A DNA stretch of 64,000 nucleotides, taken from the NCBI GenBank assembly GCA_027669155.1, contig JAQEDR010000011.1, positions 1 through 64,000 of the forward strand, given 5' to 3'. This document shows, in pieces, positions 34,933-42,882 of the stretch; within the stretch, counting starts at the first letter, position 1; each line of letters starts with the position of its first letter. A model generated the notes under the pieces. That model was not told the DNA's origin and ran no database searches. It saw nothing but the letters and a program-made list of their open reading frames with translations. The position numbers were made by a program, and so were the translations under genes. Source of the stretch: Peptoniphilaceae bacterium AM52-5BH. GTDB taxonomy: Bacteria; Bacillota; Clostridia; Tissierellales; Peptoniphilaceae.

Positions 34933-35638
34933 TTTCTAGTACCTCATCAATCGTGTATTTCTCGTGAATTTTCTCTAAACGTCCGTCTCTCATAAAAAGC
35001 ACCTTGTCAGCAAACTCGGTCATCTCGTCATCGTGGGTTACCATAATAAAGGTCTGCTGGTTTTCTTTGGTAATCTTTTTGATAAGATTCATAATCTCAA
35101 AGCTCGTTTTGGTATCGAGATTTCCCGTTGGCTCGTCGGCAAAAATAATCTTTGGAAGACCGACAAATGCACGGGCAATGGAGACTCTTTGCTGCTGACC
35201 ACCGGAAAGTTCGTTTGGTTTGTTATCCATTCTATCAGAAAGACCTACTTCCTTTAAAATCTTGTAGGCTTCCTTCTTTCTCTCATCTTTGCTTAGTCCC
35301 TTAAAGGTCAAGGGAAGGGAGACATTCTCCCAAGCTGATAGATAAGGAAGGAGATTGTAGGATTGGAAGACAAAGCCTATGTTTAGATTTCTAAACTTAG
35401 TGATTTGCTCTTCGTTAAGGTCGGTTAGGGAGATATTTCCGTATTTTATAGATCCCTTGGTCGGCCTTTCAAGTCCTGCGAGCATGTTAAGTAGGGTAGA
35501 CTTACCCGAACCGCTCGTTCCCAAAAGAGCTACAAACTCTCCCTTTTCTATATCTAGGTCTATCCCATCCAGGGCCTTTATGATATTACCGCCTAGCTTG
35601 TAATATTTCTTGAGCCCTCTGATCTCTATTAGACTCAC
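34916..35638 (-). CDS. ABC transporter ATP-binding protein (LolD/MacB type)
   Basis: A 240-residue ATPase: Walker A GTSGSGKST, Q-loop VFQSYNLLPYLSAWENV, signature LSGGQQQR, Walker [13 protein letters not shown] and MVTHDDEM. Part of a three-gene MacB-like system (ATPase, CARDB protein, permease) and directly preceded by the FemX-like gene, which ends at the same base where this ORF begins. Drives an export or envelope-signalling pump; substrate unknown. Confidence 0.93.
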   Translation of the reverse strand: MSLIEIRGLKKYYKLGGNIIKALDGIDLDIEKGEFVALLGTSGSGKSTLLNMLAGLERPTKGSIKYGNISLTDLNEEQITKFRNLNIGFVFQSYNLLPYLSAWENVSLPLTFKGLSKDERKKEAYKILKEVGLSDRMDNKPNELSGGQQQRVSIARAFVGLPKIIFADEPTGNLDTKTSFEIMNLIKKITKENQQTFIMVTHDDEMTEFADKVLFMRDGRLEKIHEKYTIDEVLENDGKS

Positions 35639-36663
35639 TAGTCTTCCTTTTCTTCCTCTTTCTTGAAGTGAGGATTTTTCTCCTTGATATATTCGTCATA
35701 AAGCTTATCATCTAGGACTATGTCGATTTCTCCTATCAGATTTTCTACATTTTCTTCCGTAAATTTCCTCTTAAATCTATAAAGTCCATCTGAATCATCA
35801 GCCTCAAAGACTCCTCCCATATCATAGTGGTCATAGCCTTTTTCTGCTGCATATTTTACTTCTTCGTAGTTTATCTGATAATTTTGTCCCATATCCTTGT
35901 GCTCATCACTTGAACCACCATAAAGAGCAAGGGCCCTATTTCCATAACAGATTAGCATAGATGAGCAAAGTGGAGTCTCGTCAAGATAAGAAACTGAAAG
36001 TCTAATCTCATCCTTATAGTTATCATAAAGAGCCTTGAAATACTCGTAAGGTCTGTGATTGATTCCAGCTCTTTCGGCAGTATCTACTACTTGCTTGTAT
36101 AGAATATCCACTCCCTCTTCTCCGACTTCTCTTGTCTCAATCCCGTCTCTGTAGGATTTTCTAGTGTGTTTTCTAGTATTTTTGGAGAAATTCTTGAAGA
36201 TCTCTTCACCATCTCTTCCGTCTATGTCTAGGACCATGTTAAGAAGAGGTTGAGATGAAGTAGTCTTATCGTGGCGGATTGTAATTCCGTTTTCTTCATA
36301 GAGCTTAACTAAATCCTCATCCATACGAACTAATGGGTCGATACGAAGGAGGAAGCCGTCGTTTTCCTTGGCAAAAGCACTTGCTTCATCGATTAATTCC
36401 TTCACCAATTCTATATCTCTTAGGTCACAGACAGGTCCTCTCGTAGCATAGAAGAAGTTCTTGCCGACCTTGCCATCTCTTATATATATAACTGAAAGGG
36501 CTCCCTTGATTTCGCCATCTTCTTCCACATAGAAGTAGACGCTTTCCCAATTAGCCTTGATATTCGCCCAGCGCATATCCTGCATAAAGTTGCCATATGG
36601 CGAATTCTTGATAAAATCATTGTATTTTTTAACTAAGTCCTTGTTGTTTTTATCTAAAATCAT
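35638..36663 (-). CDS. FemX/FemAB-like peptidoglycan bridge aminoacyltransferase
   Basis: A 341-residue protein with two GNAT-like folds, as in the FemABX family, which adds amino acids from aminoacyl-tRNA to the lysine of lipid II stem peptides. Seen: SPYGNFMQDMRWANIK at the N terminus, RGPVCDLRDIELVKELI, NTRKHTRKSYRDGIE and the closing DMGGVFEADDSDGLYRFKRK. No helical coiled-coil insertion is obvious, consistent with the shorter members. Heads the operon with the MacB-like system, linking that pump to wall synthesis (inference). Confidence 0.88.
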   Translation of the reverse strand: MILDKNNKDLVKKYNDFIKNSPYGNFMQDMRWANIKANWESVYFYVEEDGEIKGALSVIYIRDGKVGKNFFYATRGPVCDLRDIELVKELIDEASAFAKENDGFLLRIDPLVRMDEDLVKLYEENGITIRHDKTTSSQPLLNMVLDIDGRDGEEIFKNFSKNTRKHTRKSYRDGIETREVGEEGVDILYKQVVDTAERAGINHRPYEYFKALYDNYKDEIRLSVSYLDETPLCSSMLICYGNRALALYGGSSDEHKDMGQNYQINYEEVKYAAEKGYDHYDMGGVFEADDSDGLYRFKRKFTEENVENLIGEIDIVLDDKLYDEYIKEKNPHFKKEEEKED

Positions 36664-36754
36664 ATTACTCTCTCTTTCACTTCAAATAACTGTTATGCTC
36701 CTAGCCATACATTTACTTAATTATAACAGGAGCTAAGGTTTTTTTCAATATATC

Positions 36755-37198
36755 CTATTGATAGATTAGTCTTCCCTCATCATAAAACCAGGTGATTTCT
36801 TGGAACTTTCCTTCATAAATCTCAAAAATCTTATCCATTGACTCAGAAAGCCCATCGCTTTTTTTCATATTATCATAAGAATCCCAGAAAAGCCTACCTT
36901 CCCTATTATTTTCGATAAGCTCTCCCTTAAAGTCACTTGTCCTAAAAAGAAACCCCATATCTCGCCTTCCTTCGACAATCCAAGTGATAAGACCAACAAG
37001 CTTAGGATTTTCGATATCGAGATTGGTCTCCTCCTTGGCCTCTCTAATTACAGAATCGGTAAGGCTCTCCCCCTCCTCGACCTTGCCTCCAGGAAAAGTA
37101 AGCCCCTCCCAGCCATATTTTTTGACCTTGTCAAGAACTAATACCTTATCATTTTCTTCATCACAAATCATAACCATATTCATTAATCTAGTCTGCAT
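36755..37198 (-). CDS. Nudix hydrolase
   Basis: A 147-residue protein with the Nudix box GGKVEEGESLTDSVIREA followed by KEETNLD (about residues 37-61): catalytic REAKEE is intact while the late glycine of the consensus is Asn. The YGWEGLTFPGG segment resembles 8-oxo-dGTP diphosphatases of the MutT/YjhB group. Single gene. Confidence 0.88.
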   Translation of the reverse strand: MQTRLMNMVMICDEENDKVLVLDKVKKYGWEGLTFPGGKVEEGESLTDSVIREAKEETNLDIENPKLVGLITWIVEGRRDMGFLFRTSDFKGELIENNREGRLFWDSYDNMKKSDGLSESMDKIFEIYEGKFQEITWFYDEGRLIYQ

Positions 37199-37271
37199 AA
37201 ACCCTCACTAACTTTAACTTCTCTTATTATTATATGTTATTTATAATTAAGTAAAAGTTTGTACAAAAAAT

Positions 37272-37287
37272 TGGGCCATAAGGCCCA
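37272..37287 (-). terminator. Terminator hairpin
   Basis: TGGGCC/GGCCCA with loop ATAA, then TTTTTT on the minus strand. Second hairpin after the two-component ABC operon. Confidence 0.7.
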
Positions 37288-37338
37288 TTGAATTAGGATT
37301 TTAGAAAATGATTTAGAAAGTCTTTAGGTGGTAAGGTA

Positions 37339-37370
37339 AAAGGCTATGAGTTTGAATGCTCACAGCCTTT
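37339..37370 (-). terminator. Terminator after the FtsX-type permease gene
   Basis: AAAGGCT-TGAG/CTCA-AGCCTTT stem just beyond the stop at 37395; T-rich on both sides. Confidence 0.75.
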
Positions 37371-37394
37371 TTTATTTCTACTTAACATAAGATG

Positions 37395-39875
37395 TTATTC
37401 TAAACTTCTTATCCTATCTACAAGACTGTTTTGACTGTGCTTTTCATAGAATCTACCTGTAAATATTATCCCAATAATTATATTTACAAAATTTACAATG
37501 ATAAGTGGAATGATCACAAATTTATAGGAAGTCCACTTAGTTTCTTCCATAAAATCCATCAAGATAAATTTATCTACAAGAAGCATAATGATGAAAGAAA
37601 ATACTAAGCCACATAAAGAGTAAATCAAATTCTTTTTCACCAAATATTTTTTAATATTTTTCTTTGTCATTCCTATTGCTTCAAGAATTGATAAGTTAAC
37701 CATATTTCTCAAAATTTCAGTAGCAATAACATTTATAAAATTCAGTACAGATATTAAGAATAATACTATAGATAGACTGTAACCAGCAAATTCTATTAGG
37801 TTTTTGAATTCCATTGTAGATTTAATCTGAAGATCTCTTGAATCATAGGAAAAACCTGGTTCATTTTCAAAAGTTTTTAATAACTTATCAAAATTTACCT
37901 TTTCACTATCCGCCACATCAAATCCGTAGGACATTATACTTTGATCTCCTGTGAGCTCTTTATACTCATTCGGATTCATATAAATATATTCCAAACTTAA
38001 AGTAGGGCTTGATTCGTCGTTTATATCTTCCTTAACTACAGGGAAATATCTAAGTCCATTGGAAAAATTATATTCAACTTTTCCCATCACTTGGACTTCT
38101 TTTACCTTGTTTTTAAAATTTATCTTTATTTTATCGCCAGTTTTAAATGCTGATTTTTTATCTCCATATTCTCCTATTATAATATAATTTCCTGTTTGCC
38201 ATTTTTCTTTATCAAAGTCTCCATCAATAAATTTTTGTTTATTTATTAGAAACTCATCCATACCAAATAGAATTGGAGCAACTTTATGATCTTCTATTTT
38301 AATATCTTGATAATCGTACTCATAACCGTAGTAGTATAAGGATCCCCCACCTTTGAAACCTTTATGATTTTCTATTTCATCAATAAACTTTTTGTCAATT
38401 CCTTCTTCTCTACCTAAATACATATACCTAAAATATTTTGGACTTGCTATATTATAGTCCGTTACGATTACATCAGAAATCCCTTTTTCTAAATCAATAT
38501 TGCCGGTATAAGTTAAAACGCTATTTAAAATAACTGCAGATAGGCTAATAGAAAGAACTATCGATATAAATCTAAATTTATTGGAGAAAACCTCTCTTCT
38601 AGCAAGCTTTCCTAGATAAATATCCTCGCTATTATATTTATTTTTTATCGTAGTTTCATTGTATCTTGTGGCATCAATTGGAGAAACTTTTGCTGCGAAC
38701 CTAGCTGGCCTCATAACTGATAAAAATACTGTAAGCAAAGTAAATGCTGTTGAAAATATGATAATTAAAATTATTACTGCGGGTGATAATTTTACATCCG
38801 TTAACATCTCATTATTTGCAAATATTTTATTTAAAATAATTTTACCGATAGAAATACCTACTATATCACCAACTATTATTGATGGAAGGGAGGCTGCTAA
38901 AGACTCTAGATGAACAAGCCTTTTAATTTGTGGCTTTGTCATTCCAATTGTTTTTAAAAGTCCCAGGAGTTTAATATCTTCATTTACGGATATCTTGAAA
39001 ATATTGTTTATTATTAAGTATCCTGCGACCATTACCAAAATCAAAAAAGCTAAGTATGGTAGAAATGCATTAAAATCAAAACTATTATCACCAGATAAAA
39101 GATAGGCAAAGTTTACACCGATCCTTATTTCCTTGTCGGATAAATTTCCAGGGTCCTCTACAACTTTATAACCATTTCTCTCTGCAATTTTTAAAAGCTT
39201 ATCCCTTATCATAAAGGAATTCTTTAGCATTACTTCCACGTCATTATTATTTTCTGGAAGATATAATTTTTCTACATAAGCTTTCGATAAATAGATTTGA
39301 CCTATACCGACATTGGAATCAATAGGACTTTGAAAAGTTCCAGATATAATAAATTTATCACTTTTCTTTTCGATAATCTCTCCAATATAAGGTTTTTCTA
39401 TTTTAAAAGGAACTTCTATTTCTTCTCCTATTTCACCCTTATAAGCTAATTTTTTAGCAGTGGCTATATCAATAAAAACTTCATTTTCTTTTTCTGGAAA
39501 CTTCCCCTTAACTTTTTCTATTAGAGACCATTCAAATCCTTTTTTATCCATATAAGATAGTTCCGCACTTACTTTTTCATCATCAAGGGTCCCAACTTTC
39601 TTTCTTACTGAAAAATCCTTTATATCCTTATCCTGGGTTAATATTTCTATATCTTCGTCAGAAGTATCTTTAAAAGAACCATGGCTGATTGTTCCAATAG
39701 TTTTCATTGTTTGGGTTTCCATGCTTTTTCCTAAACCTAAGGCTACAGAAAACAGACTTGTAAATAGTATAGAAGTCAAAGCAATTGCTAATAAGAGAAT
39801 ATTTCTCCTGCTTTTATTAGCATTTAAAATATTTTTTGCAAGACCCCTTATATAAGCTTTATTTTTGACTTTCAT
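37395..39875 (-). CDS. Large FtsX-family ABC permease (peptide resistance type)
   Basis: About 826 residues: an N-terminal helix (NILLLAIALTSILFTSLFSV), a first external domain, three helices (about 275-405, with LLGLLKTIGMTKPQIKRLVH), a repeat of this unit (helix near 440, second external domain, final three helices with LEAIGMTKKNIKKYL). The double FtsX layout is common in antimicrobial-peptide and lipoprotein-type exporters. Start at ATG 39875 behind GGTGGG; the upstream ATG at 39896 is inside the ATPase gene and less likely. Overlaps the ATPase gene by 17 bp. Confidence 0.88.
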   Translation of the reverse strand: MKVKNKAYIRGLAKNILNANKSRRNILLLAIALTSILFTSLFSVALGLGKSMETQTMKTIGTISHGSFKDTSDEDIEILTQDKDIKDFSVRKKVGTLDDEKVSAELSYMDKKGFEWSLIEKVKGKFPEKENEVFIDIATAKKLAYKGEIGEEIEVPFKIEKPYIGEIIEKKSDKFIISGTFQSPIDSNVGIGQIYLSKAYVEKLYLPENNNDVEVMLKNSFMIRDKLLKIAERNGYKVVEDPGNLSDKEIRIGVNFAYLLSGDNSFDFNAFLPYLAFLILVMVAGYLIINNIFKISVNEDIKLLGLLKTIGMTKPQIKRLVHLESLAASLPSIIVGDIVGISIGKIILNKIFANNEMLTDVKLSPAVIILIIIFSTAFTLLTVFLSVMRPARFAAKVSPIDATRYNETTIKNKYNSEDIYLGKLARREVFSNKFRFISIVLSISLSAVILNSVLTYTGNIDLEKGISDVIVTDYNIASPKYFRYMYLGREEGIDKKFIDEIENHKGFKGGGSLYYYGYEYDYQDIKIEDHKVAPILFGMDEFLINKQKFIDGDFDKEKWQTGNYIIIGEYGDKKSAFKTGDKIKINFKNKVKEVQVMGKVEYNFSNGLRYFPVVKEDINDESSPTLSLEYIYMNPNEYKELTGDQSIMSYGFDVADSEKVNFDKLLKTFENEPGFSYDSRDLQIKSTMEFKNLIEFAGYSLSIVLFLISVLNFINVIATEILRNMVNLSILEAIGMTKKNIKKYLVKKNLIYSLCGLVFSFIIMLLVDKFILMDFMEETKWTSYKFVIIPLIIVNFVNIIIGIIFTGRFYEKHSQNSLVDRIRSLE

Positions 39876-40545
39876 TATTTCCCACCAGCCTTCCATCTTC
39901 TATTCTTAGAGTTTTTTCTGCAGCTTGAGCGACAGCATCATCGTGAGTAATCATAAGAATAGTATTTCCAAGCTCTTTATTAATCTTTTTTAGTAAGTAA
40001 ACAACTTGGGAAGAAGATTTTGAATCTAAATTTCCTGTAGGTTCGTCAGCTAGAATTAAAGATGGTTTGGTAACCAAGGCTCTTGCTATGGCAACTCTTT
40101 GTTGCTGTCCACCTGATAATTCATTTGGCATTTTATATTTTTGACCTTCTATCTCAAGTATATCTATTACAGAATCAACATATTTTTTATCTACCGCATC
40201 CCCATCTAGACCAAAGGGAATAATTATATTCTCATATACATTTAGCATTGGCAAAAGATTATATGCTTGAAAGACAAAACCGATATTTCTTCTCCTAAAA
40301 ATGGTTCTCTCATCATCCTTTAAAGCATAAATGTCGATATCATCAATTAAAACTTTTCCACTTGTAGGATAATCAAGTCCTCCTAGTAAATGTAAAAGGG
40401 TTGATTTCCCTGATCCAGATGCTCCTATTATAGAAATAAATTCTCCTTTTTCCACATCGAAAGATACTCCATCAAGAGCTCTTACTTCCACGTCATTTGT
40501 TTTATAATATCTTTTTAAATTTTCTACTTTTAACATATCTATCAC
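39859..40545 (-). CDS. ABC transporter ATP-binding protein of the two-component-linked exporter
   Basis: A 228-residue ATPase: Walker [54 protein letters not shown] and MITHDDAV. Begins 79 bp after the histidine kinase stop, behind a promoter region with three CTTACA boxes. Partner of the large FtsX permease; likely confers resistance to a wall-active peptide sensed by the adjacent kinase (inference from family). Confidence 0.93.
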   Translation of the reverse strand: MIDMLKVENLKRYYKTNDVEVRALDGVSFDVEKGEFISIIGASGSGKSTLLHLLGGLDYPTSGKVLIDDIDIYALKDDERTIFRRRNIGFVFQAYNLLPMLNVYENIIIPFGLDGDAVDKKYVDSVIDILEIEGQKYKMPNELSGGQQQRVAIARALVTKPSLILADEPTGNLDSKSSSQVVYLLKKINKELGNTILMITHDDAVAQAAEKTLRIEDGRLVGNNESQK

Positions 40546-40573
40546 CTCTTTACATTTAATATAACACTTATAT

Positions 40574-40612
40574 CTTACAAAGTACTTACAAGACTTCTTA
40601 CAGTTTTGTAAG
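40574..40612 (-). promoter_or_regulatory. Candidate response-regulator operator upstream of the exporter genes
   Basis: CTTACA occurs at 40574, 40585 and 40597, i.e. 11-12 bp apart, and CTTACAGTTTTGTAAG (40597-40612) is also a dyad. Tandem boxes at one helical turn are typical sites of OmpR-type regulators. A -10-like TATATT lies between the boxes and the ATPase start. Confidence 0.55.
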
Positions 40613-40624
40613 AAAAAAGACTTC

Positions 40625-41497
40625 TCACAAGGGGAAGTCTACTGAAAATTTTATTCTATTTTCGTCCAAAGACGCTCTTATATTTCCACCATGTTTTTCT
40701 ATAATTTCTCTGGCTATAAATAGACCTAAACCCAAACCATCCTTGGAAACTGAATTTTTTCCTCTATAAAATCTTTCAAATATCTTTGGCAAAATTTCTT
40801 CTGATAAGTCTTTGCACTCATTTTCTATGTCTAGATTATAGTTTAGGTAAGATTTATAAACTGAAATATTAATAGTAGAACCATTTGGCGAGTATTTTAT
40901 AGCATTATCTACTAGATTGTGAATGGCCTCTTTAAGCCATCTTTCATCCAAATTGAAAATTAAGTCTTCGTCTTTTAAATTTATGCTTATACATTTTTCA
41001 TCCAATATTACTTTAAATTCTCTCAAAACATCTTCTACTATGTCTTTTAAATTTGCTTGATGTTTTTGTAAAGAAATAATATCGGATTCAAGCCTAGAAG
41101 ATTTTACTAGGTTTTGTATTAAAAATTCTAGTTTATTAAGCTCATACTTTATAATTTCAAGATACTCTTCTTTGGGATCATCTTCTAAAAGACTAATATA
41201 TAAAGAAAGGTTGGTAATGGGTGTCTTGGTTTGATGTGATATATCTGCTATTAAATCTTTTGTTTTATTTTTTTCTGTACTTATCTTCTTTTCTTTTACT
41301 TGATTTGAATATAGAAATTTAATGAGTTTTGATTTTATTTTAGATAATTCCTTTTCATCAAATTCTGTAATTTCTAAATTTCCATTCAAAGCCCTATCAA
41401 CATAGTCTGAGAGCTCACTCATTTCACTTCTCAAGACAATATATTTATATAAAATAATTCCAATTATAAGAACTAAAAGACCTACTAAAACTGCCAT
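40625..41497 (-). CDS. Sensor histidine kinase, single-helix type
   Basis: A 290-residue kinase. One membrane helix (residues 2-22) and no extracellular sensor loop; then a short linker, DHp domain with DISHQTKTPITNL (phosphorylated His88) and catalytic domain with HNLVDNAIKYS, FYRGKNSVSKDGLGLGLFIA and a final beta strand. Lack of an external domain suggests that the signal is relayed by the neighbouring transporter, as in Bce-like modules (inference). Overlaps the regulator gene by 13 bp. Confidence 0.92.
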   Translation of the reverse strand: MAVLVGLLVLIIGIILYKYIVLRSEMSELSDYVDRALNGNLEITEFDEKELSKIKSKLIKFLYSNQVKEKKISTEKNKTKDLIADISHQTKTPITNLSLYISLLEDDPKEEYLEIIKYELNKLEFLIQNLVKSSRLESDIISLQKHQANLKDIVEDVLREFKVILDEKCISINLKDEDLIFNLDERWLKEAIHNLVDNAIKYSPNGSTINISVYKSYLNYNLDIENECKDLSEEILPKIFERFYRGKNSVSKDGLGLGLFIAREIIEKHGGNIRASLDENRIKFSVDFPL

Positions 41498-42138
41498 TTA
41501 TATCCAACTCCAAAGACTGTTTCTATTGGGTCATAGGGTTTTAATTTATTTCTTATCCTAAAAATGTTGACACTAAGAGTATTCTGGTCGATAAATTTAT
41601 CATCTATTCCCCAAACAAAATCAAATAATAATTCTTTAGTAATAACTTGAGACTTGTTTTTTATCAGATAATATAAAATTTTTGTCTCTGTCCTTGTGAG
41701 ATCTATGTTTTTATTATCTACATAGAAAGTATTTTCATTGAAATTAAAATCTAGACCATCTTTCTTATAAAGATTTAAATCACTAGACACTATTTTTTCA
41801 AAGGCTCTTTTTATCTTTGCTTCTAAGATTCCCAAGGAAAAAGGTTTTGTTAGATAGTCGTCTGCCCCTAAATTTATGGCTGAAATTATATATGCTTCTA
41901 GATCTATAGCAGATAAAACTATAATAGGAATTGACGAAGTTTGTCTGGTATATTTTATTATTTCAAGACCATCTCCATCTGGTAAGTTCATATCGAGTAA
42001 AATCAAGTCACTATCTCCAATAAAATTTTTAGCCTCGCTAATTGTGCTTACAGAAAAAACTCCATAATCTTTTTTGAGAGCTATAGAAAGTCCTTTATTT
42101 AAATTTTTGTCATCTTCAATTATTAGTATTTTCTTCAA
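41485..42138 (-). CDS. OmpR-family response regulator
   Basis: A 217-residue regulator. Receiver domain with acidic pocket IIEDD, phospho-acceptor Asp49 in LILLDMNLPDGDG, and Lys in DDYLTKPFSLG. The C-terminal winged helix runs from about 130 (LTRTETKILYYLIKNK; VSVNIFRIRNKL-type recognition helix, GVGYKW at the end). Probably binds the CTTACA boxes at 40574-40612. Confidence 0.93.
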   Translation of the reverse strand: MKKILIIEDDKNLNKGLSIALKKDYGVFSVSTISEAKNFIGDSDLILLDMNLPDGDGLEIIKYTRQTSSIPIIVLSAIDLEAYIISAINLGADDYLTKPFSLGILEAKIKRAFEKIVSSDLNLYKKDGLDFNFNENTFYVDNKNIDLTRTETKILYYLIKNKSQVITKELLFDFVWGIDDKFIDQNTLSVNIFRIRNKLKPYDPIETVFGVGYKWQF

Positions 42139-42164
42139 TTAATTTTTCTCCATTATTTATAAAA

Positions 42165-42398
42165 TTAAATATAGTTTTCCTTTTTCTTTTTTCTTTCAAA
42201 CGTTTCAAACACTAAAACTTTTTGTACTTTCTCTGACCTTCCATTTAAATCTAAAGTTATTTTTCCATTATTCAATTCTAAATTACCCGACACAGCCTTA
42301 TCAGATAGAATCCCATCATCTAAAAGTAACTCATTTCAAGAAATAGCCCGCTTCCCTTTTAATATATTTTTATTATCTAGTCTGTACGAATCTAGCAT
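42165..42398 (-). pseudogene. Small interrupted ORF upstream of the response regulator
   Basis: On the minus strand ATG 42398, preceded by GGAAGG at suitable distance, opens a frame that meets TGA at codon 21 (MLDSYRLDNKNILKGKRAIS stop). It then continues open for 57 codons, reading NELLLDDGILSDKAVSGN and ending FERKKKKENYI, TAA. The end is 27 bp before the regulator start. Looks like the remains of an operon member; family not recognised, and chance cannot be excluded. Confidence 0.35.
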
Positions 42399-42444
42399 CA
42401 CAAAATTCCTTCCAATATTTAATAAATACACTCTAATTCACTAG

Positions 42445-42460
42445 TGTAGTAAATACTACA
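42445..42460. promoter_or_regulatory. Perfect 16-bp dyad (operator-like)
   Basis: TGTAGTA-AA-TACTACA, about 50 bp upstream of the interrupted ORF start at 42398 on the minus strand. TGTA/TACA half-sites recall BlaI/CopY-type operators, but the half-site orientation is reversed, so the regulator is unknown. Confidence 0.4.
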
Positions 42461-42734
42461 GTTTACACATAGTTTAAGTAGTCAGTTTCTAAAAATTTTT
42501 ATACTTCTCAAATCCAAGTATTTTAGAATATGTCAATTAATATTCTTCTTATGAATTATTATATCATTCATAATCAAAGAAAGAACAGCCCTATAAAAAA
42601 AGAGCTTTATATATCTATTTTATTATATACTATTTGAAAATATTTTTAATTTATATTTACATGGTAATATCAGCTTTATCTATTTTGATATAGATCTCAA
42701 TAATACTATAAAAACACAAAAATTATATACACAT

Positions 42735-42832
42735 GATTGGATACGCAAACAATTTAGATCCATTTCAGCTTATATAGGGATCTACATATAAAAATCGGCA
42801 CAAAGTTTAATACCTTTATGCCGACTTAATTT
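42735..42832 (+). mobile_element. Second relic of the serine-recombinase element end
   Basis: Bases 42775-42832 resemble 7475-7570: a decayed recombinase tail, then ACATATAAAAATCGGCACAAAG and the hairpin AATCGGCA/TGCCGACT (42793-42826). Most of 42465-42735 is AT-rich without any feature I can support. Confidence 0.6.
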
Positions 42833-42882
42833 AATCAGTTTTAATGAATCTGCTCCATATTTAAGAGCAACTCATCCTAAAT

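Noticed and set aside
7531..42832. One 35-kb composite element between the two recombinase-tail relics
   Set aside because: Both tails are in the same orientation and housekeeping genes such as rlmH lie between; separate insertions are simpler.
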